In this document: piece after piece, positions 24,120 to 37,600 of the stretch
Layout of the letters: each line of letters opens with the position of its first letter
Position numbering within the stretch: position 1 is the first letter of the stretch
DNA from: Caenorhabditis remanei
Taxonomy: Eukaryota > Nematoda > Chromadorea > Rhabditida > Rhabditidae
Assembly (NCBI RefSeq): GCF_010183535.1
Contig: NC_071331.1
Coordinates: 18,290,001-18,354,000, forward strand
Length of the DNA: 64,000 nt
Reading direction: 5' to 3'
The notes under the pieces: model-generated
Database searches by the model: none
Told to the model about the DNA's origin: nothing
Seen by the model: only the letters and a program-made list of their open reading frames with translations
Made by a program: the position numbers and the translations under genes

Positions 24120-24402
24120 CAGAGTTGTCACAGTGGTCATAATCCTACAGTAACCAAGACGTCAAGTTATTTGGCAACTTTTGAAAATATCAAAACGATC
24201 AGAGGATAAGGGTTAAAATAAAATTTCAGTTGAAATTGTCCAACTTTGTGTGTCATGGTAATTCTGATTGTCACAACCTGTAGGTTTTTTCCCTGTTGGT
24301 TTTTAAAGGATCCTACAGAACAAGGTAGAACTTCATTTTTGTAGTGGATAATTTCAACTGAAAACGCCCAAAGCTCGTATACTTTTGCACTGCATTGTAT
24401 CA
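24120..24402. mobile_element. partial Tc1-like MITE
   Basis: It contains CAGTTGAAATTGTCCAACTTTG, with similar GTGTGTCATGGTAAT and TTCATTTTTGTAGT words, and ends GTATACTTTTGCACTGC. It shares these with the complete copies at 50701 and 52041. The left end is not clear. Confidence 0.6.
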
Positions 24403-25746
24403 CGCCAAATCTGCGTATCCAAAGAAAATCAAAACAAAACTACTGCTCAAATCAACCAAAAAACCAACACAAAACAAAAATAAATATAAGTGTCCCACCA
24501 TACGTTTCTTCAGAACTTGTTTCGTTTTGTTTTTTTCTTCCCACACCTGATGCACGTATTTTGCGAAAGTTACTTGGATCTACGAAAAAAATATTCAGAT
24601 TTTGGACTTTTTTACCAGGAAGAGAAGTTTGCTGAGGGTAGATTCAGAGTATAAAGGTGACAAGGCATGGAGCAACATGTCGGACTGTAAAAGAGAAATT
24701 CCTATCTAATACAAGTTTAAACTAAACTTTCAAGGTCCCGACTATGAAAACTTTAAATGAAAAATACTTTTGATTTGACAATTATCTTTTCTTATATTCT
24801 AATCTGTCCAGTAATTATCATCGTCTAGACGATGAGATTCTAAGTCGACGTCGAATTCCCCCAATCCATTTTCACCCCCTTCAAACGATTCCAATACGAA
24901 AAGGCATCACATTGAAAACGTTTCGATTTCATTATACTATTATTCAAAGCAATAATAACTAATCCAATGTGTCACTTTCCATCCAAATCACACGCCTTTC
25001 ACCCCTTTCTCTTCCAAATAACTTTTTCCATTTTCTCCTTTCTTTGGTTCACACTCATAACAATACATGAAAGGAAAAGGAAATGGGGGAGAGACCAGTT
25101 ATTGGTCAGTCATAGTGAACTGATAGTAAATGTTGTCATTGGGAGGTGTCAATTATGTTGGTATTCATGTTTTATTAGTGTAGTTGTATGCAGTTATTTT
25201 GAGTTTTTGGTTTCTCTTTTTTGTTGGTTTTGCAGAAATTGAAAGGTTCAGAGGGCAGAAAACTAATTTCGGTATGCAACAAAAATTTGGACATGGGAAG
25301 GGGGAATGAGAATTTTTTCTAGGAATACAGAACTCGAGACATGCGAATTCTCAGGATCGAAACCGAAACAACTCGATCAAAAGACCTCTGAAACCAGAAA
25401 AATGAATATATTTTCTATGAAGTCTCAAAACAGTAAATTTAAACAAACTTGGACGGTTTCAAAAAGTCTGATTTTGAACATTTGTACTTTAACTCAGAAC
25501 AACAGAATCTCTTCGAAATTACTCTCGGACAAACCGACACACATCTAACGGAACAAGGATAGAAAACTTTAATAGAGTCAAGACATCCGGACACCAGCAC
25601 ACACAGACAGAGGAAAACTAGAAGCACAGAAAGTGGAAATTCAAAACTTCGAAGTATTTCTCTCAAACAGTCGTCATCCAAAAATGGGACATCTGGGCGA
25701 ACTTACACACAGATAGAACTCAATGCTTTTCCAGACTTGAAAAATA

Positions 25747-25993
25747 TCGGTCCGGCCCGGCCCGGTCGGTCCGAAGTTAAAAAATGTGCACAATTTTTTC
25801 ACAAAACCTTACAAAAATAGTCAAAAATCCTATGTGCGCTTGAGTTTTATCGATATGTAAAAAAATAATCGAAAATTCTACTTTTTTGCAAAAAAAATGA
25901 AAAAATTCAAATTCAAATTTTTGAACTGTGACCCGGGCCGACCGGGCCATGGAGGTGAAAATTCTCAAATCGGCCGGGCCCGGCCCGTTGCCA
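25747..25993. repeat. CCGGGCC-rich inverted repeat, copy 1
   Basis: GGTCCGGCCCGGCCCGGTCG at the left is mirrored by CCGGGCCGACCGGGCC and GGCCGGGCCCGGCCCG at the right around an AT-rich middle. A related element lies at 50270-50544. Confidence 0.7.
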
Positions 25994-28900
25994 GTCAGTG
26001 CATTTCCAATCTGGTGAAAAGTAGTAATCCGAACAAGAAATATCAATTTACATCCTGACTGACCTCCACACCGACAGACAGACATCAAAGACTCTTCCGG
26101 AAAAAAGATCTAACAAAAAAGAGAAAGACACACATTAACGAACATTTAGTGTCAATTATCTATGTATTCATCTTTTATTAGCATACCTGATTTATGTTTT
26201 CTCCTCTCTTTTTCTTCTTCTCAATCTGCCATCTTCTCCTCCGTTTTCTTTCCCTTCTTCCCGCATGATCCGTCGACTTCCCGTTGATTCTTGCGCATTC
26301 GCTCCCTGCCTCCCCGATCCATATACATATATTTTTCACCGTTTCTCATTCTATATATCAAATGACACCTCTCTCTCTTGCCGAATTTGAATATATGATT
26401 GTATATTCCGAGTGAATATGACTAACTTCCGTTGCCACCACCATATTGTTGTCCTTCGATTCATTCGGGATTCAATTACAACTTTCTCTCCGGTTACTCA
26501 TTTCTGGATGCATAGAGAGAAAGCTCTCATAACTTTTCTTTTTCTGTGGCTCTGTCATTCCAGATGTCCTCAGAAAGTTCCAGACAATAACTCCAGTCCA
26601 TACAGTCCACTATTCACATCATCAAGTTCTTCTCTCTTTGACTATTCAACTAATCCTGTTAACAACAATGCCAAGTACCTAGCCATGTCCATTTGCATGT
26701 ACTTATGCAAATTTTTTGAATGAAACCTAATCGAGAGACTCTTCTTGTCATCACAAGAGGATTACGTAACATTATAGAAATTCAGTCGTCATTCGAAATA
26801 GTTTTGTGGTGTCTTACTAGTTTTAGTTGGCTTGACTTGAATACAAAAGTTTTTGTAGTGTTTTGTGGACTAGAATTTGCTAATATGTTGAAATGGGCGG
26901 TTTTCACAAGTGCGCCATGTGTGTCTTTCTCACTGTATCTGCTCATTTCTCAATTTCGTTGCCCAGTTTCGACAGAGCTACCGTAACATAACGTAGTACC
27001 CGAAAGTTTTCTCGTAAACTCCTACCAAACAACTGAAATATTGATGTTTAGATGGTCCGTTTTTTTTTCTTATTTTGTTAAAAATGTTCCGTTCCTAAAC
27101 ATCCCTGTCCAGATGTGCTTGACCAATTTACTTTTGGAATGTTCCAGAAAACGCTGAAATCATATTGAAATTCTGAAACTGATACGTCTGAGATTTGAGA
27201 AAATTGGAAACCAGAAACTAGAGATGTTTCAAATTGGACAGGGTCAAAATCAGTTTAAACTTGCAGTGCTAATGTTAAATAACCGAAATACTTGGAAGAA
27301 GTAATTTATCCTAGATTTCATAACTCAGTTATAAAATTTTTCGATTCTGAAACTATTTGAAGTGTTCCAGTGTCTTGACTCCCAACTTTTCTTGACATTG
27401 CCCCACGACGCCATTCCATGAACGAGACTAGACTATCTAACAAGACGTTTAACAACCCACTTGTTAAGTTAATTACCGTCTTCACCTCTGCGTCTCTCCT
27501 CCTCATTCTCTCTCTCCTATCTCTACTAATCAAAAAACGAACAGCTTTTGCCCATCCCTCTCCCCAATCTTCTGATTCTAATCGTCATCTGTCTTCTGTC
27601 ATTACATCCGATAATGATCAGTAATTCGTGAACCATCCCTCACCCTGTCGTCAATGGTCCCCCAGGCATTCGGGGGTAAACAAATCCAATTGACCTGAAG
27701 GGTCCGTCACTCCGCGCACCGCGAACAAATAAAACAACTGGTTCTTCCTCTTCTATCCGAATGTTGCTGCTCCTTTTCTTGTCCTCTTCTTCCTCCTGCG
27801 CAGCTGAGAAGACAGAGCCTTTTGGCCATCTGTGTCTGCGTCTCTTCTGAATTATCGATTCTCTCATCATTTGGTGGAGGCTCTTCTTAGCACATGCACA
27901 CATTTGCACCCCTCTAACGCCATCGTTTCACGCCAAGAAATCATCAAGCATGGTCATTCGGGTCACGAATGGTTTCTAGAGAAATTTGCATGTTGTTTCA
28001 ATTTTTTAGAATGTTATTGTTTTGTATTATTGTGGGTTTTGGGATTTTCTTGTTTTTTGGTTTTTGAAATTTTTAGATTTAGATGTTTTATGTAGTTTCC
28101 CCGACCAGAATTCATCATACAATATTGTTATTTCGATAAACAGCTGCTGAAGAAAAGGTTTTCATTGTAATTAAAATTTTTAGAATGTAAAATTTTGATT
28201 TTTAGGTCTTGTAGTAGCTGCTAAACATATTTTTATCCAGTTTTTGACACAAAATTTCGCATTGTTCTTTGTTTTTGCAGTCGTCGGTTCATAATTATGA
28301 GCAGTAGATCTGATAGATCCAAATTTTTGAAATAAAAGTTTTTCGTGATAAATCAACCTATTTTCAAATTTCATCAGAGTGCATTTGGACTCTACTGCAC
28401 AATAGTAACAGTTTTAGAATAAATTATTTGATAGATTATCCATCTATCACACAGAAAAATTTGCACATTTTTATTAGGTCGAAGTTTTTTTTCTTCACTA
28501 TCACATTTCCACCTCTCCCACAGTTTCAGCCATCTTCAACGTGGGGTAGAAATACAGTCCTTCGTATTTTTAAACTTCAAAAACTTTCGAACCCTCACTT
28601 TAGATATTACGTCCCTCACAAATTATCACCTCATGATAATCCATCAGAAAAATGTGATTTTCACACTTCAGTGTAATTTCTTTGTATCGTCGTAATCCCC
28701 GCATGAACACCGTTACAACCGAAATCATGATGGTTTCTCTCAAATCAATCATCCCACTATTTTATTATCATTCCCCCTTCCCCTCTCTCTTCTCTTCCAG
28801 TCGGCACTCTTTGATCGCTCTCTCGGTTGGCTCCCAGAGCAATACTTTTTTTCGGTCGCCATCTTCTTCTACTTCATCCCAACCACTCATTCGTCTTTTT

Positions 28901-30290
28901 CTCCTGTCTGGTGTCCATTTTCTCCTCCTCTTCGACCCATCAATCCATCGCCATTTTATCAATTTTTAAGTAGCCTCCTCCTCACATTTTCCTCCACTTT
29001 TCAATGCCGTCTCGCTTCATTTCTTCCCCTCTCTCTCCAGTTTTTTTCTCGTTTCAAGGTCAGCAAAATATGTTTCTGGAAAATACTATTTCCATTTCCG
29101 ATACTGTCCCGAAAGAAACAAAAACGAGCTGACAGGTGGTTAGTTTTAGGATTGTTTGGTTTGGCGGTCGGTCGGTGGATAGCGGTGGTTTTTGTAGTTT
29201 CAAAATAAACACTTTTTTAGTCAATAGGCTTATCCAATTTGCCACGTCATCATTAGTCATACGTACGGTTAGTTTTAGGAGTGAAATGTTATCAATAGAG
29301 CGTGATTGCTCTGTCGGAAATATTCTAGAATGTCATTTCCCTCCTTTCCAATTCAGTTCCACCACCTTCACCTCAATTTCTGAACAGTAGCAATTAAAGG
29401 CTGAACACTTTTTTTTTCGTCATAAACAGTTCTCTATGTTCGTTGTCTGTCCTCATACCTGGAACTGTAGAAAACTGAGAAACAGAAAAAAGAATCCAGT
29501 TGGATTTGTTTGCTCAGTGACTCTTTTTCTCTGCAAGAGACTGTAATAAATTGAAGAGACACAGAGAAAGAGAGAGTGAAGCATGTTCGGGAGAGGAGAC
29601 CAGTTTCACTTTCTTCCATGATTATGACCCCTCGCTTTTGTTGGTTAAGTTTGTTCTCGTCTTCTCTACTCGTTAGTAATTTTGAGGATTTGGCTTGGGA
29701 TGGTCTGTTTGGACTTTGGTTTGCGGTCATTTTTTGTTATTTTCTGAAAACCGTCAACTTAATTTTTGGAATATTAGGTGTAACAGAGTAGGTCTTTATT
29801 TTCATAATTGATCGATTATAGGGAGATGAAGCCGGTCAAACTGAAAATAAGTTGAAATAACTTAGACTGTTGCTATTCATTTTTTAGGATAGCCTGCACA
29901 AATAAGTCTTCAACTACAAAAACAGATGAGCAGTGTCCCTGTTTCTAAGTTTCTAACACCAGATTGAGTTCTCAAAGTTGGTCAGAACTCTGAAAAGTAC
30001 CCTACAGTTTATTGTATAGGTCTTGGTTATCACTTTTGTAGTGGTCCACATTTAGATATTTTTGGATTTTTAGAGAGTTATGATCCGTACAGAAGTGCTC
30101 ACCTAGAATGAATGAATTCCACCTGAGTCATCCTCACAGGAGGCTGAAAAAACGGGGCTATCTTTCAAAACATTTTGTTGCCTACAAAACCAAAATCTAT
30201 GTTGAATACATGCTAAAAAATTTTAAGCTGTGAGATTTTTCTATGACCACGTGGTGAGCTCTCCAAGATTATCAATTTTTCGAACTCTGT

Positions 30291-30432
30291 ATTAGCACGG
30301 TACGCGTCTTACAACCGCGCTCTACCGAAACTAAAGAGAATTATGTGCAAAATTGAGAGACTCAGTGGATAAGAGACATTCTTCAAAGGCATTTCGGTGG
30401 ATCGCAGTTGTAAGAACTGTGCCGAGCTAATA
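30291..30432. mobile_element. fold-back MITE, TTAGC-family copy 2
   Basis: Left end TTAGCACGGTACGCG, CTTACAACCGCGCTCTACC. Right end GGTGGATCGCAGTTGTAAG, CTGTGCCGAGCTAA. Same family as 9217-9358 and 31878-32011. Confidence 0.85.
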
Positions 30433-31659
30433 AATTCCCGTTGTCAAATTCTTTCCTGCTCCAGGTTTCAGCCAATCTCTGTTTTTTCCACATTCTACTC
30501 TGATTCTGTATCCTATTCCACCCTTTGTTGCTCTCTTACCCAATTATCCCATTCTCCACTCTCCTCCCCCCTCATCCATCGAAAATCCTATCTCTTCAAA
30601 TCTTTTGGCACCTAATTGCCCATTTTGGACTCTCTCCCTCTTTCACTCCCTCCTCTCAATCGTTGTGGATGATTCAAGAGAGAAACGGAAAAGGGACATG
30701 TCCCGAACGCTTGAGTGGGCTCCTAATTATACGGAAAGTGCTTGTAGTACTAGTGGAAAGTTGGGAGGAAAGAGGCCCATCAATTTTGTGCTCATTTCAT
30801 TGTTCTGACGATTATTTGGAGATGTCCATCTGGTTGTAAATGTTTCTTAGTCTTACAACAGGAAATGAATGTGATAAAACAAAACAGCCACGTCATAAAA
30901 ATTCCTCGTTTCTTCCTCTATCTCAATCTTCTCGTATTTCAACATTCTCACTTTTCTCACCCTTCTTCTTCCTTCATTCCTTTCGTTAAATAGTTAACCA
31001 AAAAACATTGAGTCACAATTTCAATACTTTAACGTCATTTGAAACATCTATTTCTAGCCGTGAACATGTGCAGTCAGAAGCTGTAATTTACTCGAAGACG
31101 TCGTTCAAACGATTGAAGATTTCCGTTTCCGACAACGTCAACTGTTTCCACATTTCCCCTTTTTGCTCTTTTCTTGCTCTCTTTTATATTTTTTTCTTTT
31201 GTTTTTTGTTCTCAACAAGGACATCTTTTAGAAAAAAGCATTTTTGTGGTCTGTTAGAAGAGGAGGCTTTTCACAAATTGATGGGCAGTGGATGACGTTT
31301 TTTGGTGTTTTTGTTTTTTGGGAGCGATTTTTGGATGTGGGATTTTAGATTTTAGATTTGCACGAAGATTTCAGCATGATTTGAAAAGGGGGTGTCTAGA
31401 GTTAGGTAAATAAATAAAAATAGAAGTTTTTGAACGATTTTTCACGAGATAACCGATTTTAGGGAAAATCGAACAGTTTTGAGATTATGTCATAGTGTTA
31501 GAAAGAGTCATGCTGCTTCAATCTTTACTTTTAAAAAATCAAATCTAGTGGAGCGCGTTTACTTTCAGTACTCACCCCAGACCCCGTGTTTACTGTGAAA
31601 AAATAAAGTTTCGATAAGAATTTTCAAAAAAAAATCGCACTGGGCGGAGCTTAAACTGC

Positions 31660-31860
31660 AAGCGGCGCGGATGAAATTCCATCTGATTTTTAACGAGCAA
31701 CATTGAATTTCGAGATAAACTCGTATTTTAATCGATGTTTTCAACGTTTTTTTGCTGTACCATTTCATTTATCATGCTTTATCGACTAAAACCCATATTT
31801 ATCTTGAAGTTCAATGTCGCTCGTTCAAAAATCAGCAAGATTTATCAGCGACGCCTCACC
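31660..31860. repeat. imperfect fold-back, arms about 60 bp
   Basis: The region with CTGATTTTTAACGAGCAACA and TTGAATTTCGAGATAAA is matched in reverse complement by TTTATCTTGAAGTTCAATG, TCGCTCGTTCAAAAATCAG. Confidence 0.65.
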
Positions 31861-31877
31861 ACAATCTGATTGTCTTA

Positions 31878-32011
31878 TTAGCACGACACACGTCTTACAA
31901 CCGCGCTCCATTGAGATTCCATTCTCTCTTTTTCTCTGAGTCTCTCCATTTCCTACGCACTCGTCATTGGTTTCGGTGGAGCGCGGCTGTAAAACGTGTG
32001 TCGTGCGAATA
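31878..32011. mobile_element. fold-back MITE, TTAGC-family copy 3
   Basis: Left end TTAGCACGACACACG, CTTACAACCGCGCTCC. Right end GGAGCGCGGCTGTAAAACG, TGTGTCGTGCGAA. Confidence 0.8.
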
Positions 32012-32869
32012 CACATACACATTTTTCTCTAGCCTCGGTTGGGCACTGTCCTAGAAATCGTTCAAACGTTTGGGTTCCATTGGAATTTCCTTTCCCCACC
32101 AGTTTATTTGAACATCTCCAGATCCCAAACTTCCACTCCTTGAATAGTACTATTCCAATTTGTCTCTCTCCCTCTCTTTTGCTCCTGCCAACTCATCTTC
32201 ACACTACTCCTCTCCTTCCCTCATTTTCTTCCCGATGTGTCTGATGTCTTTATGACATTCTCTATCAACTCTCCTCAATTCTTTACACTATTTCTCTCAT
32301 CAATTTATGAGGTGAAGCACGTCAAAGTCTCTCTTTCACTCTCATTCATATCATATTATCTGTCTCTCTCTGATATTTCTTCTTTCTGAAAAAGACATGA
32401 AATACTGTTTTTGCACCACAGCTCTTTTTATTTCTTTTTCTTATCAATTGGTATTTTTTTCGTTTTCGTTTCCATTTCTTGAAATCTATTTTTGAATTTC
32501 TGTCACATTTGACACCCTTGTCATGTCAAAGGTCATGCAAAAAGGAAACAGAAAAATAGAAAAATGAAAAAAAGAACGGACAAGTTGCCCTTCAGAACCG
32601 CTTTCTGGTCTGCCAAATCTCCCCTAGGGGGGATCAGCCTCGAGATCTTTCCCTTTTTCGACATATTTTTTAGTCTCCCATGGAAGTTTTTTTGGTTTTG
32701 GAGACATCAAGAACCTTCTTATTGCTTTTTCTTTTTTCATTTGAGAGGTTTCTTTGGAACATTTTGGAGAAAAAAGGGTGTTTGAAATAAGCGGATTGGA
32801 GAGATTACCGGAGAAGAGAATTCGAGAAATTTCGAAATGTCATTTGGAACGGTTTTTTGATTTTTTTTC

Positions 32870-33312
32870 AAGTCTGGAATGTTAGAAAATTGAGATCTCA
32901 GATTGAGAATCTTGAACTTTAAATCGTTAGATTTAGAACTCAAAATCAGATCCTTGAATCCAGAATCCAGAATCAAGAAATTCTGAATTCGTTATCTGAG
33001 GTTTGAGATTTAGAGTATAAGGTCCTAGAATTTAGAGCCGGAAGTTCAGGATTTGTAATCAGAAAATCTAGATTCTGAATTGGAAATCTGGAATCTAGTC
33101 TTCCAAATCTGGAACATATTCTCTCTGAATTCGAAACATTTGATATCTGGCATTCTGAGTTGCACTTTTCAGAATCTCAGCAGAGATGAGAACTTTTGTA
33201 AGCCAAGATCCATAATCTCTAATTCAAGGTTCGAGGTTTCTGAATCCAATTCCCAAAACTCAAAATTCTGGAATCCTAAAATTTTGAACTTCGAATTCTG
33301 AACCCCTGAATC
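32870..33312. repeat. degenerate AATCTGGAATC-type satellite
   Basis: Short words such as GAATCTAG, AATCTGAG, AATCCAGAATCC and TTGAGATTTAGA recur every 10-20 bases over about 440 bp. This is simple degenerate repeat DNA, not coding. Confidence 0.65.
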
Positions 33313-34689
33313 TCAATAAACTCTAGAATTCCCCCTTAATTATGCTCCTAAATGCCAAATATCCTCCCCAAACCTTTTTCCCAATTTTCTTCTCTGCATA
33401 CCGAGAACCTGATCCTATTATTATTCCTCGCCTATTTTCATTATTCCTTTTTTTCACATCCAGAATCTCTTCCCATTAATTAGCGGCAACCTCTTTTGAT
33501 TTTCGGATGGATCACTCTCTCCAATGTCTCTTCTTCTATAAAAAGAACAAGCTTCTCTCTCTCGTTTTTTCTCCTCATTGTTATGCAACCCGGTCTCTTT
33601 TCGTCCTCAGAAATACATCACAAATGTCCCTTTCTTTTTATCCTCTCGTCCATCAATAATCAATTCGATGATGTAGTTCTTCTTCTTCTTCTTCTTCTTC
33701 TTTTTGTCTTCTGGATTGACCAATTGAACTGGAAATGCGAAAAAATGCAGTTTATTTCCTTTTTTCTTCAAATTGACCTCTTCTTTTTTCTATTTTCTCC
33801 TAGAAAATATCAAATTTCCTTCTTCTTTTTGCAAGTGTGCCTCTTGCTACACAACTTTTTGCTTCTTTTCTCCCGAGTTTCCGATTTGTGTCAGTCGTTT
33901 TTTTCGTTTTCTATTGAGTGATTGAGTTGATAATGTAGCAGGAGGCATACGGTAGCTTTTTTTTTTGAAAATTCGAGTTAGAGGTTCATGACTATAGAGG
34001 TGAATTCAGAGTGGATTTTGTCAAACTTTGAGCTTTCGCTTTTTATAACAAAACTTGTTACACCAGATTTCAATTTTGATCTAAAGATCTAAATCACAAA
34101 ACTGAGTCCAAAAACTTAATGATTTCGATTTTCACATTTAAATCAATCAATAGAAAGCTATTGCTGATTAAATAAATCATCTGAACTTTTATGTCCCATC
34201 CTCTCAAAGACCACATTCCAAACCGATTCCCACTATTTCATTTCCAAAATATTTTAATCGATTCTGAAAGTTCTCTCAACCATGAAAACCAACCTTCTCT
34301 CCTAACATTTCTCTCTCCAAAAACCGTTTTTTATCATATTATCATGCCAACCAAACAATCACCAGGAACGCCCTGATGACTAATGTGTCCAGTTGCCATT
34401 ATTGATCTATTTCCAGTCTTTCTGACTTCTTTTCGTTATCATTCCCACCCGATAATCGGCTCATTTCGACCCAATGATTTTTATTTCCGAAAGTTGATGA
34501 TAACCTTTTCATTTCGATGAAACGGAAAAATTACTATTTTTAGTGTCAGTTTGTATGTGGTTTCAGTTTCAGCCAATTTCAGTCTCATCTTTGATCATTT
34601 CATATGTTTTCAGTCTTTTCTATAATGCTTATTTTCCTATCTGCTTCCTGAACTCTAATTCTTTAACTCTTCCAAATTTTCAGGAGACA

Positions 34690-37600
34690 ATGCGAGATAC
34701 AAAAGAATGGCGAGGGACAACATCAACGAGTCGTGTATTTGTACAGAAAGGATATCAGCTATCAGATGAGTTGGCACTTCGAAAAGTGCAAGTTCTGGAG
34801 AGGAGATACGGTGGAACACAACTGGCTCATAGAGCTGCGACGATTATTCAGAGGGCATGGAGAGATTATTGCTTGATGAAACAGTGGATGGTGATTAGGC
34901 ATAAACATGATACGTAAGTTGTCAACTTATTTATTTTTTGAAAAGTTTGAAAGTGCGCTCTATTGATAAAACGCGAGCTAGGATCTTAGTTTTCGTCTAA
35001 CTAGGGAAGGTCATGAAGTTAGTTTGGAGCTATTGGACGTAACCTATATCATTCGAAAGCTGAGAAAACGCTGATTTCAAATATATATTTAGTTGTTACC
35101 CCCTCGAGGCCCAGTATTCGAGAAAAATAAGGTCCAAATTCTGAAAAATGACAAATTATTACCTTTCTGATTCACGAAAAATGTTTTTTTTTTGCAATTT
35201 TCGCGTGTTTAAAAGGTAATAATTTATCATTTTTCCTAACTTTGACCACGTCCCATATCTTCACACTAACTCCATGACCTTCCCTAGTAAAGAAGTTCAT
35301 ATTTTCCAATTTCCAGTCCAAAACGTTTCCAGCCAACTATACTTACGTCTTACTTGACCTACTCACAACAACAAAAGTCCATAGACACAAAGAACTTGGT
35401 CACCAAGAACGTTCTACTTTTTTAAAAATTCTTTCTACAATTAATGTTGTTGTTCACTAAATTTACTGCTACAACATACCCGAGACATGATTCAATTTTG
35501 CAGAAAAGTATTATTTTTACAGTTTTTTGAGAAAATGGTATAGAACCAGTTCTCGACTACAGTCAACTGATTGATCATTTATTGAAGGGGAGAGTGATGG
35601 ATGGCGTTGTTTCTCTAGATGCCGTCCGAAGAATGACCATTACCGTAACCCATCTGCTAACTAGAAACTCTAAGACACACTTTTCGTTTTCTTTGAAACA
35701 CATGTTTCCGGAACATTATCACATCAGTAAATATCTTTTTTTCCTTTGTGTTTCTAACCAAACACCGATGGCAATCTGATGTTTTCTTTTGAATCGAACG
35801 TTCCCTTCAACTTAATACCTGCTTTATGTGTCCGATACCCTCTTAATTTGATATAGTCTATATCAATTTTCTTCTTCTTCAAACAATTCCTATCCACCCC
35901 TTTTTTACAGAATACCAGACCATCTCGATGCAAGATGCGGAGTGTCAAACAGTCAGCGGAACGAGCTATCACTAACCAGGTTAGTTGCTTTTTCTCATAC
36001 TCGACCTACTTTTCCATACTGGTACCGGCACACGACGTCTAAATGACTCAAAATGAGTCAAAGAGGAGAACCGGCGGCGTTGAGACATCACTCCTTTTAT
36101 AGCCATTTTCCTCATAAAAATGTAGCCGTCGTCGTTTTTCGTAAGGCGAGATTCAAGAGAGAATCCATAGACACGGTCTTTTTATGGCAATTCGTTTCAC
36201 TCACTTGTTTCTGATTCTCGCGCCTCGGTGTGTGTTTTCGTTTTTCGCATCGCTTTATAAACTTTCTCCGTCACCTGTATCGAAGATAACGTATTTCTCC
36301 TCTTGTTAGGAAATTTTTATTTTGAGAAGCTAATTTTTCAATCACGACCAAACCTCAACGAAAAAACAGTTCATATATTATTGCCTCGTATTCAAAATCG
36401 GCGCATGACGCCATGAAATTGAGCCAATTTCTTCTCCTCTTTTGCTCCTTTGTGTTTCGATAGACATTATTTTTATAATATTTTTCTTCCTCCCAGTTTC
36501 CCGTTTTTTTTCTCCTCCTCCACTATAGGTAATGGTGAAACGATCCTTTCCGGTCTTGAGAGGACCCATTCTGCAGAAGTATTTATTTGGCACACACCAT
36601 AATTTTTCCTTCTTTTTTTGCTTTTTTTGCCCCTTGAAATCTCTAAAACTATGGTTTTTTACGATTCGTAATGGTGAGAAAGAACGTGTCAAAATAGGGA
36701 CGGCACTGGGCTTGACCACTGCTGTTGCTCCAGATAATTTTGGAGTCGGGGCGGAAAAAGCTGTCAAGAACCGAAAATAAACATTTTGGGGAGCCCCCTG
36801 TCTGCTTGTCGACACCCTAATCATTGTGCCTTCTTGTGTGACGAAGAAGATGCCAATTTTTGGAAAGGACACATTTTAAAAATAGTTACTAGTGGTTTTT
36901 GAGATGACTTCCGTTTGAAAAGTTTGAAAAATCAACAAAAAATAGAAAATTCCCCGTAAAAAGAAACGAAGCAAGCGCGCTGTATTGATAAGTTTCAGCG
37001 AGGCAAATTCAAAATTTGTTTTTTTTTTCATCATGAGCGCCCTGATAAAAATATTTTTCACCGACTAAAAATGAAAAACAACGCGATTACGGCAATTATA
37101 GACTTTCTAATAGCTATTTATTTGAAAATAATGTAAGTATCTCTGTTAAAATCATCAATTCTCGGTTACAAACTCATTACATAATTGATTTTTCGCCAAA
37201 TTCTCTCATATTCGTATATTTTTATTTTCAGCCGGTACGCCACAAGTCTCAGCGCTCAACTCCGAATAGATCGTGCCGCCCGTTCGAACACTGTTGATCG
37301 GAGTCCACCGTCACCGGCGCCGCCAGTTCTAGCCAATTTGCAGAATTCAAATATGATTGGTGAGTGGTGAAAAAAAAACTGAAATTGCCTTTTTTTGTTT
37401 CCTCGTTACCCGTACACAAAAAGAAACGAGAAGAAGCTAGAGCTACTAATTTAAAAATCTGAAGAGTGACCGCAAGGAGTGGAGTTTAAAATAAAAGTCT
37501 CCTCCCTTCGTTTATTTCTTCTTGGTGGCAATATGTGTGAATTCTTCCTCTTTTTCTTCTTCTTCATCTTCTCACTGCCGGCGCCAATTCCCGGTCACTA

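Larger units (their letters stand above)
23433..34689. other. 11-kb gene-poor region upstream of the IQSEC gene
   Basis: After the cal-3 AATAAA near 23610 no exon chain with real codon use is visible on either strand. The region is pyrimidine-rich with many CTCTCT and TTCTTC runs, and carries the repeats listed separately. The next coding exon (34690) is preceded by a splice acceptor, so some of this stretch is probably the first intron and distal promoter of that gene. Confidence 0.6.

Noticed and set aside
33496..33921. 141-codon plus-strand frame rich in Phe and Leu
   Set aside because: Produced by TTC/CTT repeats and T-rich DNA; no start context, splice sites or family.
36378..36872. 164-codon minus-strand frame in an IQSEC intron
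   Set aside because: Skewed Lys/Arg composition from a T/C-rich intron, no recognisable domain, lies between confirmed exons.
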